Part shown: positions 24,804 through 33,697 of the stretch, in pieces
Layout of the letters: each line of letters opens with the position of its first letter
Position numbering within the stretch: the first letter of the stretch is position 1
Assembly: GCA_039714395.1 (NCBI GenBank)
Contig: JBDLJH010000007.1
Span: forward strand, 77,098-141,097
Origin: JAPHSX01 sp039714395
GTDB lineage: Bacteria; Pseudomonadota; Gammaproteobacteria; Thiohalomonadales; Thiohalomonadaceae
Length of the DNA stretch: 64,000 nt
Reading direction: 5' to 3'
The notes under the pieces: model-generated
The model's input: only the letters and a program-made list of their open reading frames with translations
Databases searched by the model: none
Told to the model about the DNA's origin: nothing
Made by a program: the position numbers and the translations under genes

Positions 24804-26000
24804 ATGAATTTCTATATACGAACCCTTGGCTGCAAGATGAACTGGCTCGATTCAGCGCGCCTGGCTGCGGCACTTCAAACTGCCGGCCATCACGCGGTCA
24901 ATGACGAAGTAGAGGCTGACTACGTCTTTGTTAATACCTGTACCGTTACCTCAGAGGCCGACAGGAAGTCCAAGCAGACGGTGAACAAGGCGGGCAGGGC
25001 ACAGAAACAGGTGGCAGTGATGGGATGCGGCCCACGAGTTGATAGCCAGGGGTGGCAACAACAGGCAGCCAACGCCCTGATCTTTAGTAATGATGACGAG
25101 ATGCAGGCGCACTTTGGTATTGTGGCGGACGAAGCGCAGATGCCACTAAGTTCCCGCACCCGTCTGCCCATCGCGATCCAGACCGGCTGCGATAATGAGT
25201 GTAGTTTCTGTATTACCCGCATCGCCCGTGGTGCACACCGTAGCTTGCCCATTGAGGGTATCGTTAGACAGGTGAATCAGGCCTTTGATCATGGCATTAA
25301 AGAGATTGTGCTAACCGGTATCAATCTTGCGGCCTGGGGATGTGAGAATTCTAATAAGCCGGAGCAGGCACGACTGCACCAGTTGATAGAGGCGATCCTG
25401 CAGCAGACCGAGATGCCGAGGATTCGACTCTCATCGTTGGGGCCACAGTTTATCCAACCTTCTTTCTTCGATGTCTACGCCGATGAACGGATCTGCGACT
25501 ATCTGCATATATCGCTTCAGAGCGGTTCAGATTCGGTGCTGGAGCGAATGGTTCGAGGTCATGGCACAGCAGAACTACTCAAAATTGCCGAGCAGGCTCG
25601 TAAAGTGCGTCCCGCCACAGCTATTGCAGCCGATATGATTGCCGGTTTCCCTGGTGAGACAGAAAAGGAGCATCAGGAGACTTTAGCGCTACTTAAAGCA
25701 GTACAGTTTGCAAAGTTGCATGTCTTTCCATATTCCGAGCGTGAAGGAACTCCTGCTGCGACTGCCGAGTATCCTGTAGAGTTTGCCATCAGAAAAAAGC
25801 GAGCCGGTGAGATACGCGAGCTGGCCAGAGAGATGCGCCAGCAGTTTCTTCGTGAGCAAATGGGTAGAGAGTTCTCAGTCCTGGTAGAAGGAGGTGGCAC
25901 AGGGCTCACCGGTAACTACATTAGGCTGCGAGCCGGAGAACTACCGGAAGGTGAGATACATACCCTTAAACTCAATGCAGATACATTGGCGGAGCGCTGA
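24804..26000 (+). CDS. MtaB-like tRNA (ms2t6A37) methylthiotransferase, radical SAM
   Basis: A 398-aa radical SAM methylthiotransferase. The UPF0004 N-terminal domain carries cluster cysteines in TLGCKMN, NTCTVT and VMGCG. The radical SAM motif is CDNECSFC (CxxxCxxC) near residue 130, and a TRAM-like C-terminal part follows. The short size and the GINLAAWG and HISLQSGSDSVLERM segments fit the MtaB/MiaB-like branch that thiolates t6A37 of tRNA. The exact tRNA position is inferred from family resemblance. It is preceded by a 77-base gap after pcm and no strong ribosome-binding site is seen. Confidence 0.88.
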   Translation: MNFYIRTLGCKMNWLDSARLAAALQTAGHHAVNDEVEADYVFVNTCTVTSEADRKSKQTVNKAGRAQKQVAVMGCGPRVDSQGWQQQAANALIFSNDDEMQAHFGIVADEAQMPLSSRTRLPIAIQTGCDNECSFCITRIARGAHRSLPIEGIVRQVNQAFDHGIKEIVLTGINLAAWGCENSNKPEQARLHQLIEAILQQTEMPRIRLSSLGPQFIQPSFFDVYADERICDYLHISLQSGSDSVLERMVRGHGTAELLKIAEQARKVRPATAIAADMIAGFPGETEKEHQETLALLKAVQFAKLHVFPYSEREGTPAATAEYPVEFAIRKKRAGEIRELAREMRQQFLREQMGREFSVLVEGGGTGLTGNYIRLRAGELPEGEIHTLKLNADTLAER

Positions 26001-26118
26001 TATGGCCTCTCTTTATCTTACTTTACATAATAGAGATTATGCGCACTAACTGTGCGAGCTAGAATAAGGTATGAAAGCTTACTGAGTATGCGGTTAAAGC
26101 CCAGCCTAGTCGGTTTTT

Positions 26119-26685
26119 TTATCTAGGCCAGAACCCCGTCATTGGTCCACTATTCATTGGTGCAGCCATTTCGTTAACGTCGTAACTCATGGAATTGACT
26201 GAACGGCTCATATTGGAGAGCCTGCCGGTCATCTCTTTCATGTTTACATTGATTTGAATCATATCGTTATCGATGTTAGTAACGCTGCCATTCATCTTAT
26301 TAACCGAACCGCTCATAGCACGGACATCACTATCAATTATAGTCATTGACTCCGCGATATCGGGGATCCCCGATATGTTTGTGCCCATTGAGTCGACCAT
26401 TCGGGTGATCTCGCGCATATCCCCAGACATGGTGCTAAATCTTCCGTACATATCCTCCAGGTGATTGGTCATAACACCCATGCTGTTGGCCATCTGATAG
26501 ATCATCACGATCATGTAGAGTGAACCAATGGTCAGAATGGCAAAAACGGATCTCATTATAAAACGAGTTTTTGCTGCGATTTTTGTACCGAGGGAATCGA
26601 AATACTCCATCTCGTCACTGAAATCATTCATTGCATTAGCGATCATGTCGAAGGCATCCTGCTTCTTATTACTACTATTTTCCAT
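26119..26685 (-). CDS. Membrane-anchored coiled-coil protein, tandem paralogue B
   Basis: I do not recognise a named family. The roughly 188-aa product has a charged N-terminus (about 35 residues), one membrane segment (VFAILTIGSLYMIVMIYQM) and a long methionine-rich, heptad-like region in which SMSG, MNGSV and NMSRSVNSM recur, predicted to form a coiled coil. A GTG at 26697 could extend it by four residues. The ATG at 26685 has GAAGAG before it. It follows the similar gene at 26700-27251 with almost no gap. The architecture resembles the membrane plus HAMP/coiled-coil part of a chemoreceptor without a signalling domain. Confidence 0.7.
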   Translation of the reverse strand: MENSSNKKQDAFDMIANAMNDFSDEMEYFDSLGTKIAAKTRFIMRSVFAILTIGSLYMIVMIYQMANSMGVMTNHLEDMYGRFSTMSGDMREITRMVDSMGTNISGIPDIAESMTIIDSDVRAMSGSVNKMNGSVTNIDNDMIQINVNMKEMTGRLSNMSRSVNSMSYDVNEMAAPMNSGPMTGFWPR

Positions 26686-26699
26686 ATCACTCTTCACAG

Positions 26700-27251
26700 C
26701 TAGTCAAACGGGCTGAAGATGTTGAACATACGCATAGGGCCAGACATACGATTAACGTCAACGCCAATATTCTGGACTGCGGGGTCAAGGCTACGTATCT
26801 GCCAGGTCATATTACCGACCTGATTGGTGATCCCGTCCACCTCATAGTTAAGGTTGGCTATTGTCTTATCCATACTAACAACCTCGGTGCGCATCGTTCC
26901 AACCGTCGTACTGATATCTCGGGTGGCCTTAGTTATCGCTGGTACATGAGATATGTTCCTCTCCATACCGCCGAGCGTGGTCCGCATCATCGTCATATCT
27001 TTCGACATTGAGGTGAACTCCTTGTTCATTGTATTGAGCGCGACAATCATCTCATCCATCTTGCTGGTAAACGCGTACAGCATTAAGAGGAGGATGATGG
27101 TGACTACACCGAAACTCACCATGCCGATGCGCAAAATAGCTGTCACACGCGTGGCAACACGCACATTCATCGCGTTGCGGATACCCATGGCCCTTCTGAA
27201 ATCTTCCGTCGCCTGTTTGAGCTTATCTTCCTGCTCTAGTGTTATTTCCAT
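26700..27251 (-). CDS. Membrane-anchored coiled-coil protein, tandem paralogue A
   Basis: A 183-aa protein of unknown function, first of a two-gene unit with its paralogue downstream. Residues 1-30 are charged, a membrane segment follows (VSFGVVTIILLLMLYAF, near residue 50), and then a long coiled-coil-like stretch rich in Met, Thr and Asn (MDEMIVALNTMNKEF, SMSKDMTMMRT, NISHVPAITKATRDIS). The two products share the order of features and the VP/IPxI break followed by a second coiled coil, ending in a MSGPM or MNSGPM motif. The shared pattern argues for duplication and perhaps hetero-oligomerisation. AGGGAAATT precedes the ATG. Confidence 0.72.
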   Translation of the reverse strand: MEITLEQEDKLKQATEDFRRAMGIRNAMNVRVATRVTAILRIGMVSFGVVTIILLLMLYAFTSKMDEMIVALNTMNKEFTSMSKDMTMMRTTLGGMERNISHVPAITKATRDISTTVGTMRTEVVSMDKTIANLNYEVDGITNQVGNMTWQIRSLDPAVQNIGVDVNRMSGPMRMFNIFSPFD

Positions 27252-27702
27252 AATTTCCCTACTTTAAAAGCCTATCCATCGATGTTGATGTTCTTAACTC
27301 GCTTGCCTAAGTCCTCGGCCTCATCACTTTTATAATTATTCAATAACCAATTGTTGAGAAGTAAGTTTTCTGTCTGCTCTGCCACCAATTAGCTAGTATT
27401 AATCATCCCATACCAGACCAGATTTGGCGAATAATGGCAGTGTTGCTGCAACCTGTATACCCTCCTCCGACGGCAGTATGCATTACGGATACGACTTATT
27501 CTCATCCCAAAGTACCCTGTGAGAGAGGCTTGAACGAGAATACCAACGTTCTGTTACGCCAATATTGGCTAAAGGGTAAGGAAATCAGCGAAGGATGATG
27601 TTACACAACTCAATCAATGTTCTAATCACACTTAAGCGGTATGCACTTTGGCGTTGAATTAACGTAATATTACTGCTGTTAATTTTCCTGAAAATATTAT
27701 CC
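27252..27702. other. 451-base gene-poor stretch holding an IS30 remnant
   Basis: Between the minus-strand coiled-coil genes and the plus-strand aminotransferase no complete gene is visible. The middle of the stretch (27434-27598) encodes an IS30-type transposase fragment, listed separately. The 100 bases before 27703 are AT-rich and presumably hold the aminotransferase promoter. Confidence 0.6.
27434..27598 (+). mobile_element. Remnant of an IS30-family transposase C-terminal region
   Basis: A 54-codon open frame translates to YSHPKVPCERGLNENTN, then LLRQYWLKG. This is recognisably the conserved IS30 block around the last acidic residue (family form: P-x-x-WERG-x-NENTNGLLRQYFPKG). The upstream catalytic part, the remaining C-terminus and inverted repeats are not seen, so this is a decayed fragment of an insertion sequence. 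It marks past insertion beside the duplicated coiled-coil genes. Confidence 0.7.
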
Positions 27703-28854
27703 ATGACGAATGACAGCCTTAGATTTTCCGCAGAGGAATTCGCACTCAACAATGATTTGATTCATCTAAATCATGCTGCTGTAGCCCCTTGGCCAAGGCG
27801 TACGGTCGATGCTATAAATCGCTTCGCACAGGAGAATATGCAGCGCGGTTCGTGGAATTACCTGGAGTGGTTAAAAATTGAGGTACACCTGCGCCAGCAG
27901 TTGACCAAACTAATCGGTGCGCCATCTTCAGATGATATTGCACTGGTGAAGAACACCTCCGAGGCACTCTCTTTTGTCGCAGCTGGAATCGATTGGCGTG
28001 CTGGTGAAAATATTGTCAGCAGTAACCAGGAGTTTCCTTCCAACCGGATTGTCTGGGAGTCTCTGGCTAATCAGGGCGTTGAGTTACGACAGGCGGACTT
28101 AAATTCGGCCGCTACACCTGAAGATGCACTATTTGAGCTAGTCGATGAGAATACCCGCCTTCTTGCCATTAGCTCGGTGCAGTTCGGGTCAGGTCTGCGT
28201 ATGGACCTGCAGCGTATAGGCCAATTTTGCCGTGACCATGAGATTCTATTCTGTGTCGATGCAATTCAGAGCGTGGGGGCTGTTAGTTTCGATGTGCAGG
28301 CAATTAACGCTGACTTTGTTGCAGCCGACGGACATAAGTGGATGTGTGGGCCTGAGGGGCTTGGCTTTTTCTACACCCGCCCTGAAATTCGTGATGCCCT
28401 AAAACTGACGCAGTTCGGCTGGCATATGGTCGAGGCGGTCGGGGATTTTGACTGCACTGAATGGCGGCCTGCAGACTCTTCTCGTCGATTTGAGTGCGGG
28501 AGTCCGAATATGCTGACTATTCACGCCCTTAGTGCCAGTCTTTCACTATTGCTGGAGGTGGGTATGCCGGTGGTGGAAAACCAGGTTCTGACAAACAGTC
28601 GGTTTTTAATGGATGCGTTAGACAAAACTCCTGGGATAGAGTTGATTACACCTTCTGATGAGGGACGCTTTGCCGGAATAGTCACCTTTCGTATAGAGGG
28701 TGATAAGAATAAGCCCGTCTTTGATGCGCTTAATGCCAGTAGGATCTTTTGTGCCCACCGTGCAGGCGGTATTCGTTTTTCACCACATTATTACACTTCC
28801 AGGCATCAAATTGAGCATGTAGTTCAATACCTCGCAAAGTTATTAACGCTTTAA
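27703..28854 (+). CDS. Class V aminotransferase (cysteine desulfurase/epimerase-like)
   Basis: A 383-aa PLP enzyme. The cofactor lysine is in AADGHKWMCGPEGLG (about residue 220). LNHAAVAPWP, VKNTSEALSFVA and FCVDAIQSVG give the fold-type I class V pattern. Small-domain residues such as AHRAGGIRFSPHYY bind the substrate carboxylate. The absence of a flexible cysteine loop like that of IscS/SufS suggests an isopenicillin-N-epimerase/aminotransferase-type member rather than a dedicated desulfurase, but this is not certain. It appears to stand alone, with no clear ribosome-binding site before the ATG. Confidence 0.82.
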   Translation: MTNDSLRFSAEEFALNNDLIHLNHAAVAPWPRRTVDAINRFAQENMQRGSWNYLEWLKIEVHLRQQLTKLIGAPSSDDIALVKNTSEALSFVAAGIDWRAGENIVSSNQEFPSNRIVWESLANQGVELRQADLNSAATPEDALFELVDENTRLLAISSVQFGSGLRMDLQRIGQFCRDHEILFCVDAIQSVGAVSFDVQAINADFVAADGHKWMCGPEGLGFFYTRPEIRDALKLTQFGWHMVEAVGDFDCTEWRPADSSRRFECGSPNMLTIHALSASLSLLLEVGMPVVENQVLTNSRFLMDALDKTPGIELITPSDEGRFAGIVTFRIEGDKNKPVFDALNASRIFCAHRAGGIRFSPHYYTSRHQIEHVVQYLAKLLTL

Positions 28855-28996
28855 TAATAATTAGTTACGTTGCATATTACATGTATGGCAAAGACTTCTA
28901 TATGAGTGTTTTTGTGCGTAACATCTATCTTCTACACAATGCTTATATGCTATGCTTTCGCTTCTTCAATTTTACTAATTTGAGCCCGATAACGCG

Positions 28997-30058
28997 GTGA
29001 ATAATCAGGTACTTCGACAATTTGTCCCCCTTAATGAGCTAACTTCCGATAACCTTCAGAGTCTTGCGCAGAAGACGCGTATCGAGATACTGGAAAAGGG
29101 GAAGGCATTATTCAAGCGGGGCGCTAGCGATAACTTCTCGTTCTATCTGTTGTCCGGTGACTTACTGCTGCTTGGCGAGGATAATGAGAAGAAGTGGATT
29201 CGTGGTGGTTCCTCCCCTACCCGATTCCCGCTCGAACACCACCGCCCACGCCGTTACACCGCTATCGCCGAGAGTGCTTGTCACTTTTTCCGTGTCGATA
29301 ACGATATGCTCGATATCCTCCTCACCTGGGATCAAAATGCGGGGATGATGGTCTCCGAGCTGGAGGAGGATAAGGGTGCCGCCAATGAAAGTGAGGAGGA
29401 AGGTAGCGACTGGATGACGATGATGCTGCGCACCGAGATATTCCATCTCATCCCCCCCAGCAACATTCAAGCTGTATTCATGCGCATGGAGGCGGTACCC
29501 GTCACCAAGGGTGAGGTAGTCATCAAGCAAGGCGACGAGGGTGACTATTATTACTTCATCGAGAAGGGGCGATGTGTTGTCAGCCACAGCACCAGGTCAG
29601 GCAAGGAGATCAAGCTGGCCCAGCTGGAGGCAGGGACCGGTTTTGGCGAGGAGGCACTGATCTCCGATAACAAGCGCAACGCCAACATCACCATGCTCAC
29701 GGACGGTGTGCTGATGCGCATGGCGAAGGAGCACTTTGTCGAACTACTCAAGGCGCCGGTACTGCAAACCGTCGATTATGCTGCCGCCCGGAAGTTGGTA
29801 GACGACGGGGCACTGTGGCTGGATGTGCGTCTGGAGAGCGAGCATAATAATATCGCCATCCCAGATAGCCTGAATATCCCCCTCTACCTGCTGCGTATAA
29901 AGACCCACGAGCTTGTGCGTGATATTAAATATGTCGTCTATTGTGATACCGGGCGCCGCAGCTCTTCGGCTGCCTATCTACTCAGTGAGCGTGGGTTTGA
30001 TGCCTGTTACCTGGAGGGAGGCCTGCGTTCCTTGAAGAAGGAAGAGGCTCCGGAGTAA
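28997..30058 (+). CDS. Two cyclic-nucleotide-binding domains fused to a rhodanese domain
   Basis: A 353-aa soluble protein starting at GTG. Residues 1 to about 125 form a first cNMP/Crp-type barrel (LEKGKALFKRGASDNFSFYLLSG). Residues from about 155 to 265 form a second (TKGEVVIKQGDEGDYYYFIEKG, GFGEEALISDNKRNA). Residues from about 270 to 353 form a rhodanese domain with the active-site loop YCDTGRRSS (Cys316). The second barrel has the phosphate-binding GEEAL stretch, while the first seems degenerate. No DNA-binding domain is present. The likely role is a ligand-gated sulfurtransferase or sulfane-sulfur sensor. This is inference from domains. Confidence 0.88.
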   Translation: MNNQVLRQFVPLNELTSDNLQSLAQKTRIEILEKGKALFKRGASDNFSFYLLSGDLLLLGEDNEKKWIRGGSSPTRFPLEHHRPRRYTAIAESACHFFRVDNDMLDILLTWDQNAGMMVSELEEDKGAANESEEEGSDWMTMMLRTEIFHLIPPSNIQAVFMRMEAVPVTKGEVVIKQGDEGDYYYFIEKGRCVVSHSTRSGKEIKLAQLEAGTGFGEEALISDNKRNANITMLTDGVLMRMAKEHFVELLKAPVLQTVDYAAARKLVDDGALWLDVRLESEHNNIAIPDSLNIPLYLLRIKTHELVRDIKYVVYCDTGRRSSSAAYLLSERGFDACYLEGGLRSLKKEEAPE

Positions 30059-30065
30059 AAACGGA

Positions 30066-30839
30066 CTATCCCAGATTAAATAGCTGCCTGAAATTTTCAC
30101 CTGTTTGCATCGCAATCTCCTCGTACGATACCCCACGTAACTCTGCAACATACTCCGCCACTTCACGTACATAGGCAGGTTGGTTGCTCTTACCCCGGTA
30201 CGGTACTGGTGCCAGGTAGGGGGCATCGGTCTCCACCAGAATGCGATCAGCGGGTACCGCCCTCGCCACCTCTTTCAGCTCTTTGGCACTATTGAAGGTA
30301 ACAATGCCGGAGAAGGAGATATAAAAGCCCAGTTCCATCGCGCGCTCGGCTGTGGCCATATCTTCGACGAAACAGTGCATGATGCCACCTACCTCATCCG
30401 CCCCCTCCTCCGCCAACATCTTAAGGGTATCTTCTCTAGCCTCACGACAGTGGATAATCAGTGGCTTGCCACACTCTTTGGCCGCGGCGATGTGGGTGCG
30501 AAAACGCTGATGCTGCCAGCCTAAATCCCCCTCACTGCGGAAGTAATCAAGCCCGGTCTCACCAATGGCGATCACTCTGTCGTTGGCAGCCAGTTCCAGT
30601 AGCTGCTCTACCCCCGGTTCCTCACGCCCCTGCTCGTTGGGGTGGACACCGACACTGGCGTAGATCTGGGGATAGTTTTGGGCTATCTCGATCACGGTGT
30701 TAACGTTTTCCATATCAATGGCGACGCAGAGAAAGCGCTCCACCCCCCGCTCTTTGGCAAAGGCGAGCGCGTTAGCAAGCTCACCATCAAAGGGGGCGAG
30801 GTCAAGGCGATCCAGGTGGCAATGTGAGTCAATAAGCAT
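30066..30839 (-). CDS. TatD-family metal-dependent hydrolase/DNase
   Basis: A full-length 257-aa TatD protein with metal-binding residues in MLIDSHCHLDR, the glutamate of GETGLDYF, HCREA, and DAPYLAP near the end. Family members are 3'-5' exonucleases or hydrolases acting in the cytoplasm. The gene is last in the minus-strand series tmk-holB-pilZ-tatD, the usual gammaproteobacterial order. A strong hairpin between pilZ and tatD suggests partly separate transcription here. It converges on the cNMP-rhodanese gene with a 7-base gap. Confidence 0.93.
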   Translation of the reverse strand: MLIDSHCHLDRLDLAPFDGELANALAFAKERGVERFLCVAIDMENVNTVIEIAQNYPQIYASVGVHPNEQGREEPGVEQLLELAANDRVIAIGETGLDYFRSEGDLGWQHQRFRTHIAAAKECGKPLIIHCREAREDTLKMLAEEGADEVGGIMHCFVEDMATAERAMELGFYISFSGIVTFNSAKELKEVARAVPADRILVETDAPYLAPVPYRGKSNQPAYVREVAEYVAELRGVSYEEIAMQTGENFRQLFNLG

Positions 30840-30862
30840 ATAAATGTGGTCTGTAAAAACAG

Positions 30863-30883
30863 AAAGCGGCGAAACGCCGCTTT
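30863..30883 (-). terminator. Intrinsic terminator-like hairpin between pilZ and tatD
   Basis: AAAGCGGCG (30863-30871) pairs with CGCCGCTTT (30875-30883) around a 3-base loop. On the minus strand the stem is followed by TCTGTTTTT, and on the plus strand by TTTTTG, so it could terminate in both directions. It lies 25 bases after the pilZ stop. Confidence 0.75.
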
Positions 30884-30908
30884 TTGTGTATGAAGAAGAA
30901 AGGGTAAG

Positions 30909-31259
30909 TTACATGGTGTGGGTCTGGCGATCTGACTTCAATGCACCTGCCAGATAGGTCTCTATCTTGCCACGGGCGGTACCGCCGTCCTGTTCACTAA
31001 ACTGTACACCAATACCGGTGGCGCGATTGCCCTGAGCCCCTTTTGGGGTGATCCAGACGATCTTACCGGCGACCGGCATCTTCGCAGTCTCATCCATCAG
31101 GGTGAGTAGCATGAAGACCTCGTCGCCTAGCTGGTAGGGTTTGGTGGTGGGAATGAACAGGCCGCCATTCTTAACAAAAGGCATATAAGCTGCGTAGAGC
31201 GCACTTTTATCCTTAATGGTGAGTGATAAAATTCCCTGTCTCGGTGATGGTGCTGCCAT
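30909..31259 (-). CDS. PilZ domain protein (type IV pilus-type)
   Basis: A 116-aa PilZ protein of the short single-domain type found downstream of holB in gammaproteobacteria, where PilZ is needed for type IV pilus biogenesis. The visible core is SLTIKDKSALYAAYMPFV, KNGGLFIPT, VFMLLTLM and GKIVWITPKGAQG with GIGVQF. The c-di-GMP-binding RxxxR motif is not evident, as in the original PilZ. I use the ATG at 31259 with AGGAAG eight bases before it. A longer frame to 31367 merely runs into holB. It follows holB with a 17-base gap. Confidence 0.9.
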   Translation of the reverse strand: MAAPSPRQGILSLTIKDKSALYAAYMPFVKNGGLFIPTTKPYQLGDEVFMLLTLMDETAKMPVAGKIVWITPKGAQGNRATGIGVQFSEQDGGTARGKIETYLAGALKSDRQTHTM

Positions 31260-31276
31260 ATCTTTATCTTCCTCGT

Positions 31277-32272
31277 CTATCCGCCAATCCGACGCTGTTT
31301 CCACGCCAACAACAGCTCTTCTAACAGCAGCTGCTGATTGATCTGTCCACGCATCGAGCGCATCCACTCCTGCAACCGTTCACCTAATTGTTGCAGAAAA
31401 TCCAAGTCTACCCTATCCGCAAGGCTGTGCAACTGCTGTTGTAGCTGCGGATTGGATTGTGGTGTGGCCTGTGGCACCTGTTTAAGTCGCAGCAGATCGA
31501 GCACCATCCCATAGAACCAGGGGAGGATGCGATCGCTGCCGATCTCATACCAGCTTTTTGCTAGTGCCACTGCAGAGTACTCATTACGTTCTAGTGCCTG
31601 TAGCTCATCACAGCGTTGCTGGCGCCATTCCAGCTCGCCATTTTCGGCCCAGTGTAACGCACGCAGTGGTGCACCACCACTCATTTTCAGTAAAGAATTA
31701 TCATAAGATTCAGTATGTTGTAACCGACTTCTCAACCATGAATCAGATTCGGGGGCAACCGTTGGCTGAAGAACTATTTGTTGGCAGCGACTGCGGATAG
31801 TCGCCAGTAGACTCATTGGCCGATCCGTTGCAAGGATGAGTGTGGTGTCACCACTAGGCTCTTCCAGTGTCTTCAACAGGGCGTTGGCGGCATTTATGTT
31901 GAGGGCATCGGCAGGGTGCAACTGAATTACCCGACCGTGGGAGTACTGGCTCTTAAGTGACTGAAACTCACCGAGGGCACGTACCTTGTCTATGCCTATC
32001 CCCTTCCCCTCCTCTTCCGGCTGCACCAGTAGGTAGTCCGGGTGGGTGCCTGCCGTCAGTAGCAGGCAGCTGCGACACTGACCACATGCCGTACCATCCT
32101 CCAGACGGTTATCACATAGCAGGGAATGGGCCAGGCAGCTGGCAAGGTGGCGTTTACCGATGCCTGCTACCCCGGTGAGGAGAATGGCATGTGGCAGGCG
32201 CTGTTGTGCAACCCGTGCCATAAGCCCCTGCCAGAGCCCCTGTTGCCACGGATAAGGGCTCAGTTCACTCAT
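31277..32272 (-). CDS. holB: DNA polymerase III delta' subunit
   Basis: A 331-aa clamp-loader subunit. The AAA+ N-terminal half has a Walker-A-like GVAGIGKRHLA, a zinc-binding cysteine set (CDNRLEDGTACGQCRSC), the PADALNINAANALLKTLEEP segment and an ATDRPMSLLATIRSRCQ sensor region. The C-terminal collar domain completes it. It helps load the sliding clamp during replication. Its ATG overlaps the tmk stop by four bases, the normal tmk-holB coupling. Confidence 0.95.
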   Translation of the reverse strand: MSELSPYPWQQGLWQGLMARVAQQRLPHAILLTGVAGIGKRHLASCLAHSLLCDNRLEDGTACGQCRSCLLLTAGTHPDYLLVQPEEEGKGIGIDKVRALGEFQSLKSQYSHGRVIQLHPADALNINAANALLKTLEEPSGDTTLILATDRPMSLLATIRSRCQQIVLQPTVAPESDSWLRSRLQHTESYDNSLLKMSGGAPLRALHWAENGELEWRQQRCDELQALERNEYSAVALAKSWYEIGSDRILPWFYGMVLDLLRLKQVPQATPQSNPQLQQQLHSLADRVDLDFLQQLGERLQEWMRSMRGQINQQLLLEELLLAWKQRRIGG

Positions 32273-32907
32273 GCTGCGCTGGAGCTTTGTGTCAGAAAAT
32301 CATCGATTATGCGGTCTAACTGCGTCTGAACCTCGGGTAATGCAGGCGAGGCATCGACTACACGGTAACGCTGTGGGTGCGACCTGGCCTGGTTTAGATA
32401 ACCCTGACGGACCCGCTCGAAAAAGTCGATCTCCTCTCGCTCAAAACGATCCAGCTCGGCACGCTCACTGGCACGGGCCAGCCCCTGAGCCACCGGGAGG
32501 TCGAGAAACAGGGTAAGGTCGGGGCGCAGCTCGCCCTGTACCCACTGCTCCAGTAGAGCGATACGATCATCGGATATGCCGCGCCCTGCCCCCTGATACG
32601 CGTAGGTGGCATCGGTAAAGCGGTCACACAGTACCCATTTTCCGGCCTCAAGGGCCGGGATAATCAATTCGTTGAGGTGTTGTGCACGTGCCGCAAACAT
32701 AAGCAGCAGTTCAGTATCGCTGGCCATTGCCTGCTGACGATGATCCAGTAGCAGCTCGCGAATAGATTCACTCAACGGGGTGCCGCCTGGTTCACGGGTA
32801 AGAACTACCTCAATACCGGACTGCTGCAGGCGCTGGTGGATATAGTTAAGGTTGGTACTCTTGCCACTGCCCTCACTGCCTTCGAGGGTAATAAAGCGTC
32901 CGCGCAT
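32269..32907 (-). CDS. tmk: Thymidylate kinase
   Basis: A 212-aa kinase converting dTMP to dTDP. It has the P-loop EGSEGSGKST, TREPGGTPL, the DRFTDATYAYQGAGRG substrate segment and a LID region (RFEREEIDFFERVR). The ATG at 32905-32907 gives the normal MRGRFITLEG start. A longer frame to 32985 adds unrelated residues. It is followed by holB with a 4-base overlap and then pilZ, the conserved gammaproteobacterial order. Confidence 0.96.
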   Translation of the reverse strand: MRGRFITLEGSEGSGKSTNLNYIHQRLQQSGIEVVLTREPGGTPLSESIRELLLDHRQQAMASDTELLLMFAARAQHLNELIIPALEAGKWVLCDRFTDATYAYQGAGRGISDDRIALLEQWVQGELRPDLTLFLDLPVAQGLARASERAELDRFEREEIDFFERVRQGYLNQARSHPQRYRVVDASPALPEVQTQLDRIIDDFLTQSSSAA

Positions 32908-32981
32908 ATCAGGGTTCCGTGTAGTGATTATCAGATAGAAGTGGCTGATCCTACCCGTGGTGACACGGGAAGGAAAGCGGA

Positions 32982-33569
32982 TCACTCCTCTGTAGCGTCT
33001 TCCTCTGTTTGAGAGGGTTGGGCCTGTGGTAATAGCTTCGCCATACTATCTTTTAGTGGTTTGATCACAACGGGAGATTCCGCCTCAATCACGGTCTCAA
33101 TTACCCACTTGTTATCTTCCCCCCCCATCACCGCATCAACGCTGGTGCCGAAAAAACGCAACATCGGATAGCTGGGATTACCGTCAACCACACTGAATTC
33201 CGAGTAGGCATCAAGGCGCTGATTAAGCTTTTCGACAAAGGCACCCTTATAGTCACCTGTCCCCAGCTCTTCAATCTGATTCTCAATCATTGTATTGGTG
33301 AGGTGAGCAGCGAGCGCCTGGGTGAAACGTATGCGCTCTTCCTGTGATAGCTTTTCATAGGCGATACGATCGGCCAGTTGCAGCATAAATATACAAAATT
33401 CACCAATAACATCAAGAAGTTGTGAGTTATCCTTAAAGTTGAATCCAGAGCTGTACATTCTGTTGGCGGTATCTGCAGCCAGCTTCCAGATATTCATCCC
33501 TACGGCACCAGCGACAGTCTCAATAGATTTAGCTTTATTTTTGTGAAATTTACTTTTGATACGTGCCAT
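32982..33569 (-). CDS. Conserved-looking protein of unknown function
   Basis: I cannot assign this 195-aa protein to a family. It is soluble, mainly helical and charged: a basic N-terminus (ARIKSKFHKNKAK), a helical centre (FCIFMLQLADRIAYEKLSQEERIRF), then a mixed region with FGTSVDAVMGGEDNKWVIETVIEAE, and an acidic tail (SQTEEDATEE). There is no signal peptide or catalytic motif that I recognise. It lies upstream of tmk with a 74-base gap and is divergent from the unknown 353-aa gene, so it may be the first gene of the tmk operon or separate. Confidence 0.75.
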   Translation of the reverse strand: MARIKSKFHKNKAKSIETVAGAVGMNIWKLAADTANRMYSSGFNFKDNSQLLDVIGEFCIFMLQLADRIAYEKLSQEERIRFTQALAAHLTNTMIENQIEELGTGDYKGAFVEKLNQRLDAYSEFSVVDGNPSYPMLRFFGTSVDAVMGGEDNKWVIETVIEAESPVVIKPLKDSMAKLLPQAQPSQTEEDATEE

Positions 33570-33697
33570 GGTTTCCTCACGGTGTTGTTGGAGATCGCTC
33601 TCTCCAGGGGTTTGCTGGCAGCGGGTTTTACGGCATGCTAGCCTAAGGTAAAGGCCAACCAGTTTACTAGGTAATAAGTTGCCGCAACAAGGTTTGG

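Noticed and set aside
26037..26060. CGCAC-TAACT-GTGCG hairpin after the methylthiotransferase gene
   Set aside because: The stem has only five pairs and no T-run follows; too weak for a terminator call.
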